Source: Flavobacteriia bacterium (GTDB taxonomy: Bacteria; Bacteroidota; Bacteroidia; Flavobacteriales; Flavobacteriaceae). Taken from it: a stretch of DNA of 21,092 bases. The stretch spans positions 1 to 21,092 of the forward strand of contig JAHBAN010000040.1 in NCBI GenBank assembly GCA_018500075.1. Reading direction: 5' to 3'. Position numbers and translations under genes: made by a program. Of this stretch, positions 13,575 to 21,092 are shown one piece after another; within the stretch, counting starts at the first letter, position 1; every line of letters begins with the position of its first letter. The notes beneath the pieces were generated by a model, which saw only the letters and a list, made by a program, of their open reading frames with translations, ran no database searches and was not told where the DNA came from.

Positions 13575-14231
13575 CTAGCGCCGCGCCCGCCGCCAGCCTG
13601 CGGCGATGGCCTCTGCCTCGCTGCAAAACCAGCGCTCGCCCTTGTGCGCGCTGATGCGGGTGCGCCCATAATGCTCCTGACCCTGCACATGATAAATCCG
13701 CGCCCCGCCGGACGAGATATTCCCCTTGATCTGACAGCGGCTGTCAGGCGCCACCTGTGCAGGCAAAGCCCCTGCCGCCCGGAAGGCTTCCGGCGGTTGA
13801 ACGCGGCTCTTGTGCAGCCCGCGCCCCGTCACAACCGCGCCTTTTTCGGCAAGATCATAGGCCATAGAATACCTGCGATAGGCAAAGGCCACCCCGCGCT
13901 CCACAAGCCAGCGCCCGAGATCGACCCCCGCCACGTCACAGCGCGCCACGCTGCGCCCATAGCGGTCGCGGCCCTCTTCCACACAGCGCGCAAACCGGCC
14001 CTGAAACGCGTCGCGCATCTGCGCGCGCGCCCAGCGGCCACAGGCCCAGACCGCGCCGTTTTCGGCTTCACACTCCTGCGCAAGTTCGGGCGCATCTATC
14101 CCAAAGAGACGCACCGTCTCGCCCGAGATCCGCAGCGTATCGCCATCCACAACGTCTATACGCCCCGCCACATCCGCAGCCCCATAGCTTGCCACACTGC
14201 ACAAAAGCAGAGCCAAAGCCGCGCGCCTCAT
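13575..14231 (-). CDS. Secreted thermonuclease-family (SNase) protein
   Basis: The 218-residue product has a signal peptide (MRRAALALLLCSVASYGAAD, likely cut near residue 19) and a staphylococcal-nuclease-like domain. VVDGDTLRI (27-35) and VRLFGIDAPEL (40-50) carry the conserved Arg41, Asp46 and Glu49, and DRYGRSVA supplies Arg93, so catalytic residues seem intact. The C-terminal 50 residues (CQIKGNISSGGARIYHVQGQ, then RWFCSEAEAIAAGWRRA) form a separate small module that I have seen after exported nucleases. It probably degrades nucleic acid outside the cytoplasm. The ATG at 14229-14231 puts the signal peptide at the start; another in-frame ATG lies six codons upstream. The start codon overlaps an 11-bp inverted repeat with a CtrA-type site. 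It is 72 bases downstream of betA on the same strand but does not look part of that pathway. Confidence 0.85.
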   Translation of the reverse strand: MRRAALALLLCSVASYGAADVAGRIDVVDGDTLRISGETVRLFGIDAPELAQECEAENGAVWACGRWARAQMRDAFQGRFARCVEEGRDRYGRSVARCDVAGVDLGRWLVERGVAFAYRRYSMAYDLAEKGAVVTGRGLHKSRVQPPEAFRAAGALPAQVAPDSRCQIKGNISSGGARIYHVQGQEHYGRTRISAHKGERWFCSEAEAIAAGWRRARR

Positions 14232-14260
14232 ATTAACCAACCTTAACATTTGGTTAATAT
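14230..14260. promoter_or_regulatory. Inverted repeat with CtrA-type TTAA-N7-TTAA site at the nuclease start
   Basis: ATATTAACCAA (14230-14240) and TTGGTTAATAT (14250-14260) are perfect 11-bp arms around a 9-base spacer. Three TTAA occur at 14233, 14243 and 14254; the last two are spaced as TTAA-N7-TTAA, the CtrA consensus. The repeat covers the nuclease start codon, so a bound protein or the RNA hairpin could block expression. Confidence 0.55.
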
Positions 14261-14303
14261 GGGCCAGCGCCCTGCGGGCTTCAATCAGAATTGGCCAAGA
14301 GCC

Positions 14304-15962
14304 TTAACGCTGCTGCCGCTGCCAGTCGGGGTGGATCCAAGGAGCCTCATTGGCCGCCGCCAGAGGCGCACGGCCAAGAATATGATCGCTGGCCTTTTCC
14401 CCGGTCATGACCGACGGGCCATTTAGGTTTCCGTTTGTAATCCTTGGGAAAATCGAGCTGTCCGCCACCCGCAGCCCCTCCACACCGATCACACGGCACT
14501 CAGGGTCCACCACAGCCATCGGGTCCTCCCTGCGCCCCATCTTGCAGGTGCCACAGGGGTGATAGGCGCTCTCGGCGTGCGCGCGGATCACATCATCAAG
14601 CTCATCATCCGTCTGCGCCGCCATGCCCGGCAGGATTTCATGCTTCACATAGGGCGCAAACGCCGCCTGCTGAAAGATCTCCCGCGTCAGCCTGATACAG
14701 CGGCGGAAGTCTTCCCAATCACTCTCTAGACTCATGTAATTAAACAGAATTTTTGGTGCCTCCGCAGGGTCCGAGCTCCGCAGCGTCACCGCCCCGCGCG
14801 AACCCGAGCGCATCGGCCCGGTATGGGCCTGAAACCCATGCCCCTCTGCCGCCGCCTGCCCGTCATAGCGCACAGCAATCGGCAGAAAATGATACTGGAT
14901 ATCAGGATACTCCACCCCGGCTTGCGAGCGGATAAAGGCACAGCTTTCAAAGTTGTTTGACGCCCCCAGCCCCGTCTTGGTGAAAAGCCATTGCGCCCCG
15001 ATCAGCGCTTTGGAGACAATATTCCAGTGTTTATAAAGCGTTACAGGCAGCTTTGAGGCGTATTGAATATACATCTCCAGATGATCCTGCAAGTTTTGGC
15101 CCACGCCCGCACGGTCCGCAACAACCTCGATCCCGTGCTCGGCCAGATGCGCCGCAGGGCCAATGCCCGAAAGCATCAAGAGCTTGGGCGAGTTGAAGGC
15201 GCTGGCCGCAAGGATCACTTCTGCACGCGCCTCAATCACCTCGCTCTTGCCACCGCGCCGGAGCTGAACCCCGGTGGCGCGCCCGTCCTTGATCACGATC
15301 TTCTCCGCCAGCCCGCGCACCAGAGTGCAGGTCTCGCGCCGCAACGCGGGCTTCAGATAGGCGTTGGCCGCCGACCAGCGCCGCCCCTTGTGCACGGTCT
15401 GCTCAAAAGCGCCGAACCCCTCTTGTTGCTGCCCGTTGTAATCAGCGGTCACAGGGTAGCCCGCCTGCCGCCCCGCCTCGACAAAGGCATGAAACAAGGG
15501 GTTTTTGCGCGGCCCTCGGCTCACATGAAGCGGCCCGTCCGTGCCGCGCCAGGCCGGATCGCCGCCGTGGCCGCCATCGTCCCAGCTTTCCATCCGCTTG
15601 TAGTACGGCAAAACATCGGCATAGCCCCAGCCCTCTGCGCCGCTGTCGCGCCAATGATCAAAGTCGCGCGCATGGCCGCGCACATAGACCATCCCGTTGA
15701 TCGAGCTTGACCCGCCAATCACCTTGCCACGCGGCGCAACCAGACGCCGCCCGCCGAGATGTGGCTCAGGCTCTGTCATATAGCCCCAGTCATACCGTTT
15801 CATATTCATAGGATAGCTCAGCGCCGCCGGCATCTGGATGAGCGGCCCCGCATCCGTGCCACCATGCTCGATGACAATCACAGAGCGCCCCGCCTCGCTC
15901 AGGCGGTAGGCCATAGCACAGCCCGCCGAGCCTGCGCCCACAATTACATAATCTGCCTGCAT
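14304..15962 (-). CDS. betA: Choline dehydrogenase (GMC oxidoreductase)
   Basis: The 552-residue product is an FAD enzyme that oxidises choline to betaine aldehyde. The dinucleotide fold opens the protein (DYVIVGAGSAGCAMAYRLSE, with GAGSAG at 9-14 and the acidic IEHGG at 31-35). GMC signatures follow (GGSSSINGMVYVRGHARDFD, and the ILAASAFNSPKLLMLSGIGP stretch). The catalytic His is in HPCGTCKMG (His468) and the conserved NGNLNGPS is at 510-517. Length fits BetA. The ATG at 15960-15962 is preferred over a start 12 codons upstream because AAGGGG precedes it and the FAD fold begins at once. One base separates it from the betC stop, so the two are surely co-transcribed. No betB follows in the window. 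Confidence 0.94.
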   Translation of the reverse strand: MQADYVIVGAGSAGCAMAYRLSEAGRSVIVIEHGGTDAGPLIQMPAALSYPMNMKRYDWGYMTEPEPHLGGRRLVAPRGKVIGGSSSINGMVYVRGHARDFDHWRDSGAEGWGYADVLPYYKRMESWDDGGHGGDPAWRGTDGPLHVSRGPRKNPLFHAFVEAGRQAGYPVTADYNGQQQEGFGAFEQTVHKGRRWSAANAYLKPALRRETCTLVRGLAEKIVIKDGRATGVQLRRGGKSEVIEARAEVILAASAFNSPKLLMLSGIGPAAHLAEHGIEVVADRAGVGQNLQDHLEMYIQYASKLPVTLYKHWNIVSKALIGAQWLFTKTGLGASNNFESCAFIRSQAGVEYPDIQYHFLPIAVRYDGQAAAEGHGFQAHTGPMRSGSRGAVTLRSSDPAEAPKILFNYMSLESDWEDFRRCIRLTREIFQQAAFAPYVKHEILPGMAAQTDDELDDVIRAHAESAYHPCGTCKMGRREDPMAVVDPECRVIGVEGLRVADSSIFPRITNGNLNGPSVMTGEKASDHILGRAPLAAANEAPWIHPDWQRQQR

Positions 15963-15963
15963 C

Positions 15964-17472
15964 TTATTCGCCCCTTGGAAACCGTTGATTCTCTTCAAGG
16001 ACGTTCAAATCCATGTGGTTGCGCATATAGCGCTCGCTGGCCTTTTGCAGCGGCTGGTAATCCCAGGGGAAATACCCGCCCTCCCGCAAAGCCTCGTAAA
16101 CAACCCAGCGCCGCGCCTGACTCTGGCGCACATCCGCGTCAAATTCCTCCAGATCCCAGCGCTCCGCGGCCATCACCCGGAAGCGCTCCAGCACCTCGGG
16201 CTGCGCGCCCTCAGCCGCAAGGTTGTGCCGCTCCTGCGGATCGGCCTCAAGGTCAAACAGCTGCTCGGGGTCCAGCGCGCAATTGGTGTATTTCCACCGC
16301 CCCTGCCGCAAGCAGACAAGCGGCGAATAGCTCGCCTCCGCGGCATATTCCATGGCCACAGGGCTTCTGCGCTCCCCGCCTTGGCCCAGCGCGACAAGGC
16401 TCTCCCCCGTGGTCCAGGGCATAACCTCGGCCATGCTCACCCCGGCCAGCTCGCACAGCGTCGGGCAGACATCAATATTGCTCACAGGCGTCTCAACCAG
16501 CCCCGCCGCCATCTGCGGCGCAGCAATCATCATCGGCACCCGCGCGGAGCCTTCCAGAAAGCTCATCTTGAACCAAAGGCCGCGCTCGCCCAGCATATCG
16601 CCATGATCGGACACAAACAGGATGGTCGCCTCTTGCCGCGTGCTCTCCAGAGCCTCCAGAATCTCGCCGATCTTGTCATCCAGATAGGAGATATTGGCAA
16701 AATACGCCCGCCGCGAGCGGCGGATATCCTCCTCGGTGATGTCAAAGGAGCGCCAGTCATTGGCGTCAAAAATCCGCTTGCTGTGGGCGTCATGCGCCTC
16801 ATAGTCCAGCGCCGGAACCTCGGGCAGAAGATGGGCGCAATCCTCATATAAATCCCAGTATTTCTTGCGCGCCACATAGGGGTCATGCGGATGGGTGAAG
16901 CTCACCGTCAGACACCAGGGCCGCGCATCCAGCCCGCGGCCATAGTCATAAATCTTGCGCGTGGCGTGATAGGCGACCTCATCGTCATATTCGAGCTGGT
17001 TGGTGATCTCGGCCACGCCCGCGCCGGTCACACTCCCCATATTGTGATACCACCAGTCGATCCGCTCGCCGGGCTTGCGATAATCGGGCGTCCAGCCGAA
17101 GTCGGGCGGATAAATATCGGTGGTCATCCGCTCTTCAAAGCCGTGCAGCTGGTCGGGGCCGACAAAATGCATCTTGCCGCTCAGGCAGGTCTGATAGCCC
17201 GCGCGGCGCAGATGATGCGCATAGGTCGGGATCGAGGAGGCAAACTCGGCGGCATTGTCATAAACACCTGTGGCGCTTGGCAATTGCCCCGACATAAAGG
17301 CCGCCCGCCCCGGCGCGCACAGTGGGCTGGCGGTATAGGCGTTTTTGAAACGGGTCGAGCGTGCGGCCAGCTTTTTCAAATTGGGCGCATGGAGCCACTC
17401 GGCCGGCCCATCCGGAAAAAACGTGCCGTTGAGTTGGTCGACCATAATGATCAGAATATTCGGTTTGCTCAT
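15964..17472 (-). CDS. betC: Choline-sulfatase
   Basis: The 502-residue product should hydrolyse choline-O-sulfate to choline and sulfate, feeding BetA and supplying sulfur. It is a type I sulfatase: NILIIMVDQLNG at the N-terminus gives metal-binding Asp12. SPLCAPGRAAFMSGQ carries C-x-P-x-R with Cys52 as the residue converted to formylglycine, and LFVSHGDMLGERGLWFK-like sequence (here LFVSDHGDMLGERGLWFK) is the other conserved metal region. No signal peptide is seen, which fits a cytoplasmic choline sulfatase. The C-terminal PWDYQPLQKASERYMRNHMD is typical of BetC. Its ATG overlaps the betI stop (ATGA). Placement between betI and betA matches rhizobial and roseobacter bet operons. Confidence 0.94.
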   Translation of the reverse strand: MSKPNILIIMVDQLNGTFFPDGPAEWLHAPNLKKLAARSTRFKNAYTASPLCAPGRAAFMSGQLPSATGVYDNAAEFASSIPTYAHHLRRAGYQTCLSGKMHFVGPDQLHGFEERMTTDIYPPDFGWTPDYRKPGERIDWWYHNMGSVTGAGVAEITNQLEYDDEVAYHATRKIYDYGRGLDARPWCLTVSFTHPHDPYVARKKYWDLYEDCAHLLPEVPALDYEAHDAHSKRIFDANDWRSFDITEEDIRRSRRAYFANISYLDDKIGEILEALESTRQEATILFVSDHGDMLGERGLWFKMSFLEGSARVPMMIAAPQMAAGLVETPVSNIDVCPTLCELAGVSMAEVMPWTTGESLVALGQGGERRSPVAMEYAAEASYSPLVCLRQGRWKYTNCALDPEQLFDLEADPQERHNLAAEGAQPEVLERFRVMAAERWDLEEFDADVRQSQARRWVVYEALREGGYFPWDYQPLQKASERYMRNHMDLNVLEENQRFPRGE

Positions 17473-18056
17473 GTGGTATCCTTCTGGCCCAGCTCAAGCT
17501 GGACATATCCCATAATCTGCTCCACGGCGCGCGCACCGTTCGGAGCGCCTTCGCCCAAGGACTGGCGCAAATAAACGCCATCAATCAGCCCCGCCACGCG
17601 GCTGGCAACCATCTCGGCGCGCTCGCCGACCAAGGGGCGCGCCCCATAGGCCAGATTTGAGCGCAAGCGGCGGTGATAAACATTGAGCAGCCGCCGCGCC
17701 TCGGGCGCCACCTGCGCCAGAACATAAAAGTTCAGCCAGGCCGCGACTGTCTCCTCGCGAAAGTTCCGGCTGGAAAAAGAGGCGCGCACAATCGCCTCGA
17801 TCCGCTCTGTCGGCGTATCCGCCATCGCCAGCGCCCCGCGCACTTCCGCCGCATAAACGCCCATCGTATAGCGCATGGCCGCAACAAATATCTGCTCCTT
17901 GCCGCCAAAATAATGATGCGCCAAAGCGCTCGACATCCCCGCCCGCCGCGCGATCTGGCTCACAGTCACATCCAGCGTGCCATGCGCGCCGATTTCGGCA
18001 ATAGTCGCTTTCACCAAAGCCCGCCTTCGAATAGGCTCCATTCCAAGTTTCGGCAT
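17469..18056 (-). CDS. betI: TetR-family choline-responsive repressor
   Basis: The 195-residue product begins MPKLGMEPIRRRALVKATI, close to the start of E. coli BetI, which fixes the ATG at 18054-18056 over an in-frame ATG eight codons earlier. The helix-turn-helix is at about residues 30-50 (TVSQIARRAGMSSALAHHYF). The C-terminal ligand domain includes AWLNFYVLAQVAPEARRLLN and a DGVYLRQSLGEG stretch. BetI proteins repress choline genes until choline is present. It heads the betI-betC-betA operon, overlapping betC by four bases, and diverges from choX across a BetI-like palindrome, so it probably controls both directions including its own transcription. Confidence 0.93.
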   Translation of the reverse strand: MPKLGMEPIRRRALVKATIAEIGAHGTLDVTVSQIARRAGMSSALAHHYFGGKEQIFVAAMRYTMGVYAAEVRGALAMADTPTERIEAIVRASFSSRNFREETVAAWLNFYVLAQVAPEARRLLNVYHRRLRSNLAYGARPLVGERAEMVASRVAGLIDGVYLRQSLGEGAPNGARAVEQIMGYVQLELGQKDTT

Positions 18057-18074
18057 TGCAGACGCCCAATTCAG

Positions 18075-18103
18075 TTGCACTGTCCAGAATGTTTTGTTTT
18101 TAT
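18075..18103 (+). promoter_or_regulatory. Candidate choX promoter
   Basis: TTGCAC (18075-18080) and TTTTAT (18098-18103) have a 17-base spacer. The -10 overlaps the BetI-like operator, so bound repressor would block polymerase. Match to consensus is partial. Confidence 0.45.
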
Positions 18104-18122
18104 TGACGCGTCAATCAATAAA
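18099..18122. promoter_or_regulatory. BetI-like operator between betI and choX
   Basis: ATTGACGCGTCAAT (18102-18115) is a perfect 14-bp palindrome. A second, wider inverted repeat overlaps it: TTTATTGA (18099-18106) and TCAATAAA (18115-18122). The ATTGA..TCAAT arms resemble the BetI operators I recall from enterobacteria. The site lies between the divergent betI and choX genes. Confidence 0.72.
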
Positions 18123-18144
18123 AATGCCACCAAGGGAGACCACC

Positions 18145-19074
18145 ATGAAACTCAAATACAGCCTCTCGGCGCTTGCGCTGTTTGCCGCCACATCGGCCAT
18201 GGCCGATGGCCACTGTGATAAAGTGACATTCTCTGATGTCGGCTGGACCGACATCACCGCCACAACAGCCGCCACAACGGCCGTTCTGGAAGCCCTCGGC
18301 TATGACACCGATATCAAGCTGCTCTCCGTGCCCGTGACCTATACGGCCATGGCCCAAGGCGATATCGACGTCTTCCTCGGCAACTGGATGCCCACAATGG
18401 AGGCCGATATCGCCCCCTATCGCGAAGCCGGCACAGTCGACACCCTGCGCGAAAACCTTGAAGGCGCGAAATATACCCTCGCCGTCAACAAAGCCGCGAT
18501 GGACATGGGCATTCAGGATTTCGCCGATATTGCCAAACATATGGAGGCCCTTGAGGGCAAAATCTACGGCATCGAACCCGGCAATGACGGCAACCGCCTG
18601 ATCCAGTCGATGATTGACGACAATGCCTTCGGCCTCAAAGGCTTCGAAGTCGCCGAAAGCTCCGAGCAGGGAATGCTCTCGCAAGTCGACCGCGCAACCA
18701 AAAAAGGCGAACCGATCGTCTTCCTCGGCTGGGAGCCGCACCCGATGAACGCCAACTTCGAGATGGGCTATCTCACCGGCGGCGATGAGTTCTTCGGCCC
18801 CGACCTCGGCGGCGCAACCGTATATACCAACACCCGCGCAGGCTACGCCAGCGAATGCGCCAATGTCGGCGCGCTGCTGGGCAATCTCAAGTTCACCCTC
18901 GCTATGGAAAACGAGATCATGGGCGCGATCCTGAATGACGGAGCCGACCCGAAAGACGCCGCAACAGCATGGCTCAAAGCCAACCCTGACACCGTCATGG
19001 CCTGGCTCGCAGGGGTCAGCACAAAAGACGGCGGCGACGCCAAAGCCGCCCTCAAAGCCGCCCTCGGCCTCTAA
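18145..19074 (+). CDS. choX: Choline ABC transporter, periplasmic binding protein
   Basis: The 309-residue product has a signal peptide (MKLKYSLSALALFAATSAMA, cut after residue 20) and binds choline in the periplasm. The aromatic box of Sinorhizobium meliloti ChoX (Trp43, Asp45, Trp90, Tyr119, Trp205) is matched at a constant offset of nine residues: Trp34 and Asp36 in VGWTDIT, Trp81 in LGNWMPT, Tyr110 in GAKYTLA and Trp196 in LGWEPHP. This strongly supports choline over glycine betaine as ligand. GGGAG seven bases before the ATG supports the start; longer upstream frames are not needed. It is the first gene of choXWV and lies just downstream of the BetI-like site. Confidence 0.95.
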   Translation: MKLKYSLSALALFAATSAMADGHCDKVTFSDVGWTDITATTAATTAVLEALGYDTDIKLLSVPVTYTAMAQGDIDVFLGNWMPTMEADIAPYREAGTVDTLRENLEGAKYTLAVNKAAMDMGIQDFADIAKHMEALEGKIYGIEPGNDGNRLIQSMIDDNAFGLKGFEVAESSEQGMLSQVDRATKKGEPIVFLGWEPHPMNANFEMGYLTGGDEFFGPDLGGATVYTNTRAGYASECANVGALLGNLKFTLAMENEIMGAILNDGADPKDAATAWLKANPDTVMAWLAGVSTKDGGDAKAALKAALGL

Positions 19075-19090
19075 GCCAGCGCCTGCCAAA

Positions 19091-19116
19091 GGGGCGGGGC
19101 CTCACAGCCCTGCCCC
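19091..19116 (+). promoter_or_regulatory. GC-rich stem-loop between choX and choW
   Basis: GGGGC (19096-19100, or 19091-19095) can pair with GCCCC (19112-19116) in the 110-base spacer. Such structures often protect the message of the abundant binding protein while lowering expression of the membrane genes. The stem is short and that role is inferred. Confidence 0.35.
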
Positions 19117-19184
19117 ACCATCCGCCCGGCCCTGCGCCCGGCCCAAGGCTCAAGCCCGACGACGCCCGCCAAAGAAAGCATCCG

Positions 19185-20042
19185 ATGACACCCCCATGGC
19201 TCAACGCGCTGATCGCCGATGATGGCAAGCTTCCGGTCGGAAAGACCATTGCCTCGGCTTTTGACTGGCTGATCGCCCATTTCGGCCTGGCCTTTGATGC
19301 CTTGGAAACCGTGCTCAGCAGCGCTATTGACGGCCTGCTCGGCCTGCTCCAGTTTCCCCATCCCTATATTATGGTCGCGCTCTTCGCCGCGCTCACATGG
19401 GCGCTGCAGCGCTCGCGCGGCCGCACGGTTCTGGTCGCGCTCTGCTTTGCCTTTGTGATCAATCAGGGATACTGGGAGGAAACCACAGAGAGCCTCGCCC
19501 TGATCTTCTTTGCCGGGCTGTTCTGTATGGGCGTCGGCATCCCCATCGGGATCTTCGCCGCCCACCGCCCGCGCGTCTACCGCGCGCTCCTGCCCGTGCT
19601 CGACATGATGCAAACCATTCCGACATTCGTCTATCTCATCCCGATGATCGTCCTCTTCGGGATCGGCATGGTGCCGGGGCTGGTCGCCACCTTTATTTTC
19701 GTGCTCCCCGCCCCGATCCGCCTGACACATCTGGGCATCTCGCGCACCCCGCTCACCCTGATCGAGGCCGCCCGCGCCTTTGGCGCCACCCCGCGCCAGT
19801 TGCTCTGGAAGGTCGAGCTGCCCTCCGCCCTGCCCCAGATCATGGCAGGTCTCAACCAGACCATCATGCTCTCGCTCTCCATGGTTGTGATCGCGGCGCT
19901 CGTCGGGGCCGATGGTCTGGGCGTCCCTGTTGTGCGCGCCCTCAATACTGTCAATGCAGCCCTCGGCTTTGAAAGCGGCCTCGTGATCGTAGCGGTCGCC
20001 ATCGCGCTCGACCGGATGCTCCGCGTGGAGACCCCCGCATGA
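19185..20042 (+). CDS. choW: Choline ABC transporter, permease
   Basis: The 285-residue product is an inner-membrane protein with about six to seven hydrophobic segments (for example YIMVALFAALTWAL, ALIFFAGLFCMGVGIPIGIF, TFVYLIPMIVLFGIGMVPG). The EAA loop that docks the ATPase is EAARAFGATPRQLLWKVELP (194-213), and MMQTIPTFVYLIP is typical of the ProW/OpuAB/ChoW permeases. The ATG at 19185 has only a weak ribosome binding site; a second in-frame start is not obvious. It overlaps choV by four bases (ATGA), so the pair is translationally coupled. Confidence 0.94.
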   Translation: MTPPWLNALIADDGKLPVGKTIASAFDWLIAHFGLAFDALETVLSSAIDGLLGLLQFPHPYIMVALFAALTWALQRSRGRTVLVALCFAFVINQGYWEETTESLALIFFAGLFCMGVGIPIGIFAAHRPRVYRALLPVLDMMQTIPTFVYLIPMIVLFGIGMVPGLVATFIFVLPAPIRLTHLGISRTPLTLIEAARAFGATPRQLLWKVELPSALPQIMAGLNQTIMLSLSMVVIAALVGADGLGVPVVRALNTVNAALGFESGLVIVAVAIALDRMLRVETPA

Positions 20043-21070
20043 CACATCCCCCCGCCGTGCGCTTTGAAAATGTCTCGATCGTTTTTGGCGATGCGCCCGA
20101 AGCGGCGCTCCCGCTGATGGACGCAGGCCAGAGCCGCGCCGACATACAGGCCCAAACAGGGCAGGTGCTCGGCGTGCACAACTGCTCGCTGGAGGTTCAA
20201 CAAGGCGAAATTCTCGTGCTCATGGGCCTCTCCGGCTCCGGCAAATCAACCCTGCTGCGCGCCGTCAACGGTCTCAATCCCGTGGTGCGCGGCGATGTCA
20301 AAGTCAACACCCCTGCGGGCCTCACCTCGGTGACACAGGCCTCTCCCAAGGCCCTGCGCGAGCTGCGCCTTTGCCAGATTTCAATGGTCTTCCAAAGCTT
20401 CGGCCTGCTGCCATGGCGCAGTGTGGCGGAAAATGTCGGCCTCGGCCTCGAGCTGGGCGGCCGCCCCGCCCGCGCGCGCGCGGCAACCGTGCAAAAACAG
20501 CTCGCTCTGGTCGGCCTCTCGGACTGGGCCAATCACAAGGTCTGCGAGCTGTCAGGCGGAATGCAGCAACGCGTCGGCCTCGCCCGCGCTTTTGCCACAG
20601 ATGCACCGATCCTCTTGATGGACGAGCCGTTTTCCGCCCTCGATCCGCTCATTCGCACCCGGCTGCAAGACGAGCTGCTCGAGCTGCAAGCCCGCCTTGG
20701 CCGCACCATCCTCTTTGTCAGCCACGACCTGGACGAAGCCTTCAAGATCGGCGGTCGCATCGCGATCATGGAAGGCGGCCGCATTGTCCAATGCGGCACC
20801 CCGCAAGACATTTACACACAGCCCGCCAATGCCTATGTCGCCGATTTCGTCGCCCATATGAACCCGCTCGGTGTGCTCACCGCCCGCGACGTCATGGCGC
20901 CGCTCACCGCAGCCGCCACAGGCGCCATCGACGCCGGCGAAAAGCTCGCCGCCCTCATGGCCCACTTCCAAACCAGCGATACCCCGCTCATGGTCACAGA
21001 CAAAGGCCAGCCCCTCGGCGAAGTCACCAAAACCGCCCTGCTCAAACGCCTCCTCACCCCCCGGCCCTAA
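20039..21070 (+). CDS. choV: Choline ABC transporter, ATP-binding protein
   Basis: The 343-residue product powers choline import. Walker A is GLSGSGKST (63-71), the Q-loop Gln is residue 119 (VFQSFGLLPW), the signature is LSGGMQQR (171-178), Walker B is ILLMDEP (191-197), and the switch His is residue 229 (FVSHD). The N-terminal extension with PLMDAGQSRADIQAQTGQVL is the form seen in ChoV and ProV proteins. After the ATPase core, a tail of about 70 residues (VLTARDVMAPLTAAATGAID onwards) resembles a single shortened CBS-like regulatory region. The gene is complete; its TAA is three bases before the adapter sequence that ends the window. Confidence 0.95.
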   Translation: MTHPPAVRFENVSIVFGDAPEAALPLMDAGQSRADIQAQTGQVLGVHNCSLEVQQGEILVLMGLSGSGKSTLLRAVNGLNPVVRGDVKVNTPAGLTSVTQASPKALRELRLCQISMVFQSFGLLPWRSVAENVGLGLELGGRPARARAATVQKQLALVGLSDWANHKVCELSGGMQQRVGLARAFATDAPILLMDEPFSALDPLIRTRLQDELLELQARLGRTILFVSHDLDEAFKIGGRIAIMEGGRIVQCGTPQDIYTQPANAYVADFVAHMNPLGVLTARDVMAPLTAAATGAIDAGEKLAALMAHFQTSDTPLMVTDKGQPLGEVTKTALLKRLLTPRP

Positions 21071-21073
21071 CTC

Positions 21074-21092
21074 CTGTCTCTTATACACATCT
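21074..21092. other. Nextera/Tn5 mosaic-end adapter at the contig end
   Basis: CTGTCTCTTATACACATCT is the exact 19-base Tn5 mosaic end used in Nextera library adapters. It is the last sequence in the window, so it is an untrimmed artefact and not genomic DNA. Minus-strand frames that begin MYKRQ come from it. Confidence 0.97.

Noticed and set aside
20552..21088. Minus-strand frame beginning MYKRQ
   Set aside because: The start derives from the Nextera adapter and the rest is antisense to choV.
1..21092. tRNA, rRNA, insertion sequences or integrase attachment sites
   Set aside because: No transposase, cloverleaf or rRNA-like sequence was recognised by reading either strand.

Overview
The window is GC-rich alphaproteobacterial chromosomal DNA. 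Gene order and protein sequences point to the family Rhodobacteraceae (Roseobacter/Rhodobacter relatives): a propionyl-CoA carboxylase cluster with a PccR-type regulator, a betI-betC-betA / choXWV choline locus, and several small exported proteins typical of that family. This placement is inferred from family knowledge, not from a search.

Left part (1-9904, mostly minus strand) is the propionyl-CoA to succinyl-CoA module. In transcription order it holds pccB, a small exported protein, a 49-residue lipoprotein, an uncharacterised 123-residue protein, pccA, a second lipoprotein, a sulfotransferase-like gene, scpA (methylmalonyl-CoA mutase), and a VOC-fold gene cut by the left edge. One gene (DUF4174 type, 3679-4119) runs the opposite way inside the cluster. 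No methylmalonyl-CoA epimerase is recognisable. Middle part (10093-13009, plus strand): a Bcr/CflA-type MFS exporter, an array of tandem 30-bp hairpin units, and pccR. TTTGCAAA palindromes stand in front of both pccB and pccR. This fits PccR control of the carboxylase and probably of its own gene.

Between 13010 and 14260 lie two small minus-strand genes with striking upstream sites. A DUF465/YdcH-like gene has a perfect FNR-type box (TTGAT-N4-ATCAA), and a secreted thermonuclease-family gene has an 11-bp inverted repeat containing a CtrA-type TTAA-N7-TTAA.

Right part (14304-21070) is choline import and oxidation. The minus-strand betI-betC-betA operon (repressor, choline sulfatase, choline dehydrogenase) diverges from the plus-strand choX-choW-choV ABC transporter across a BetI-like palindrome. 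betB (betaine aldehyde dehydrogenase) is absent from the window. Imported choline, or choline freed from choline-O-sulfate, would be oxidised to betaine aldehyde here and finished by an enzyme encoded elsewhere.

The most unusual structure is non-coding. Two intergenic copies (381-458 and 13466-13538) share a composite element: a box around AAAATATCC, a hairpin with an identical AAGCC-GCA-GGCTT core, and a GGGGGGC/GCCCCCC hairpin. Their outer stems differ but keep pairing. A third copy of the box (11321-11342) leads into the tandem hairpin array. The last 19 bases are the Tn5/Nextera mosaic-end sequence, a library artefact marking a contig end.
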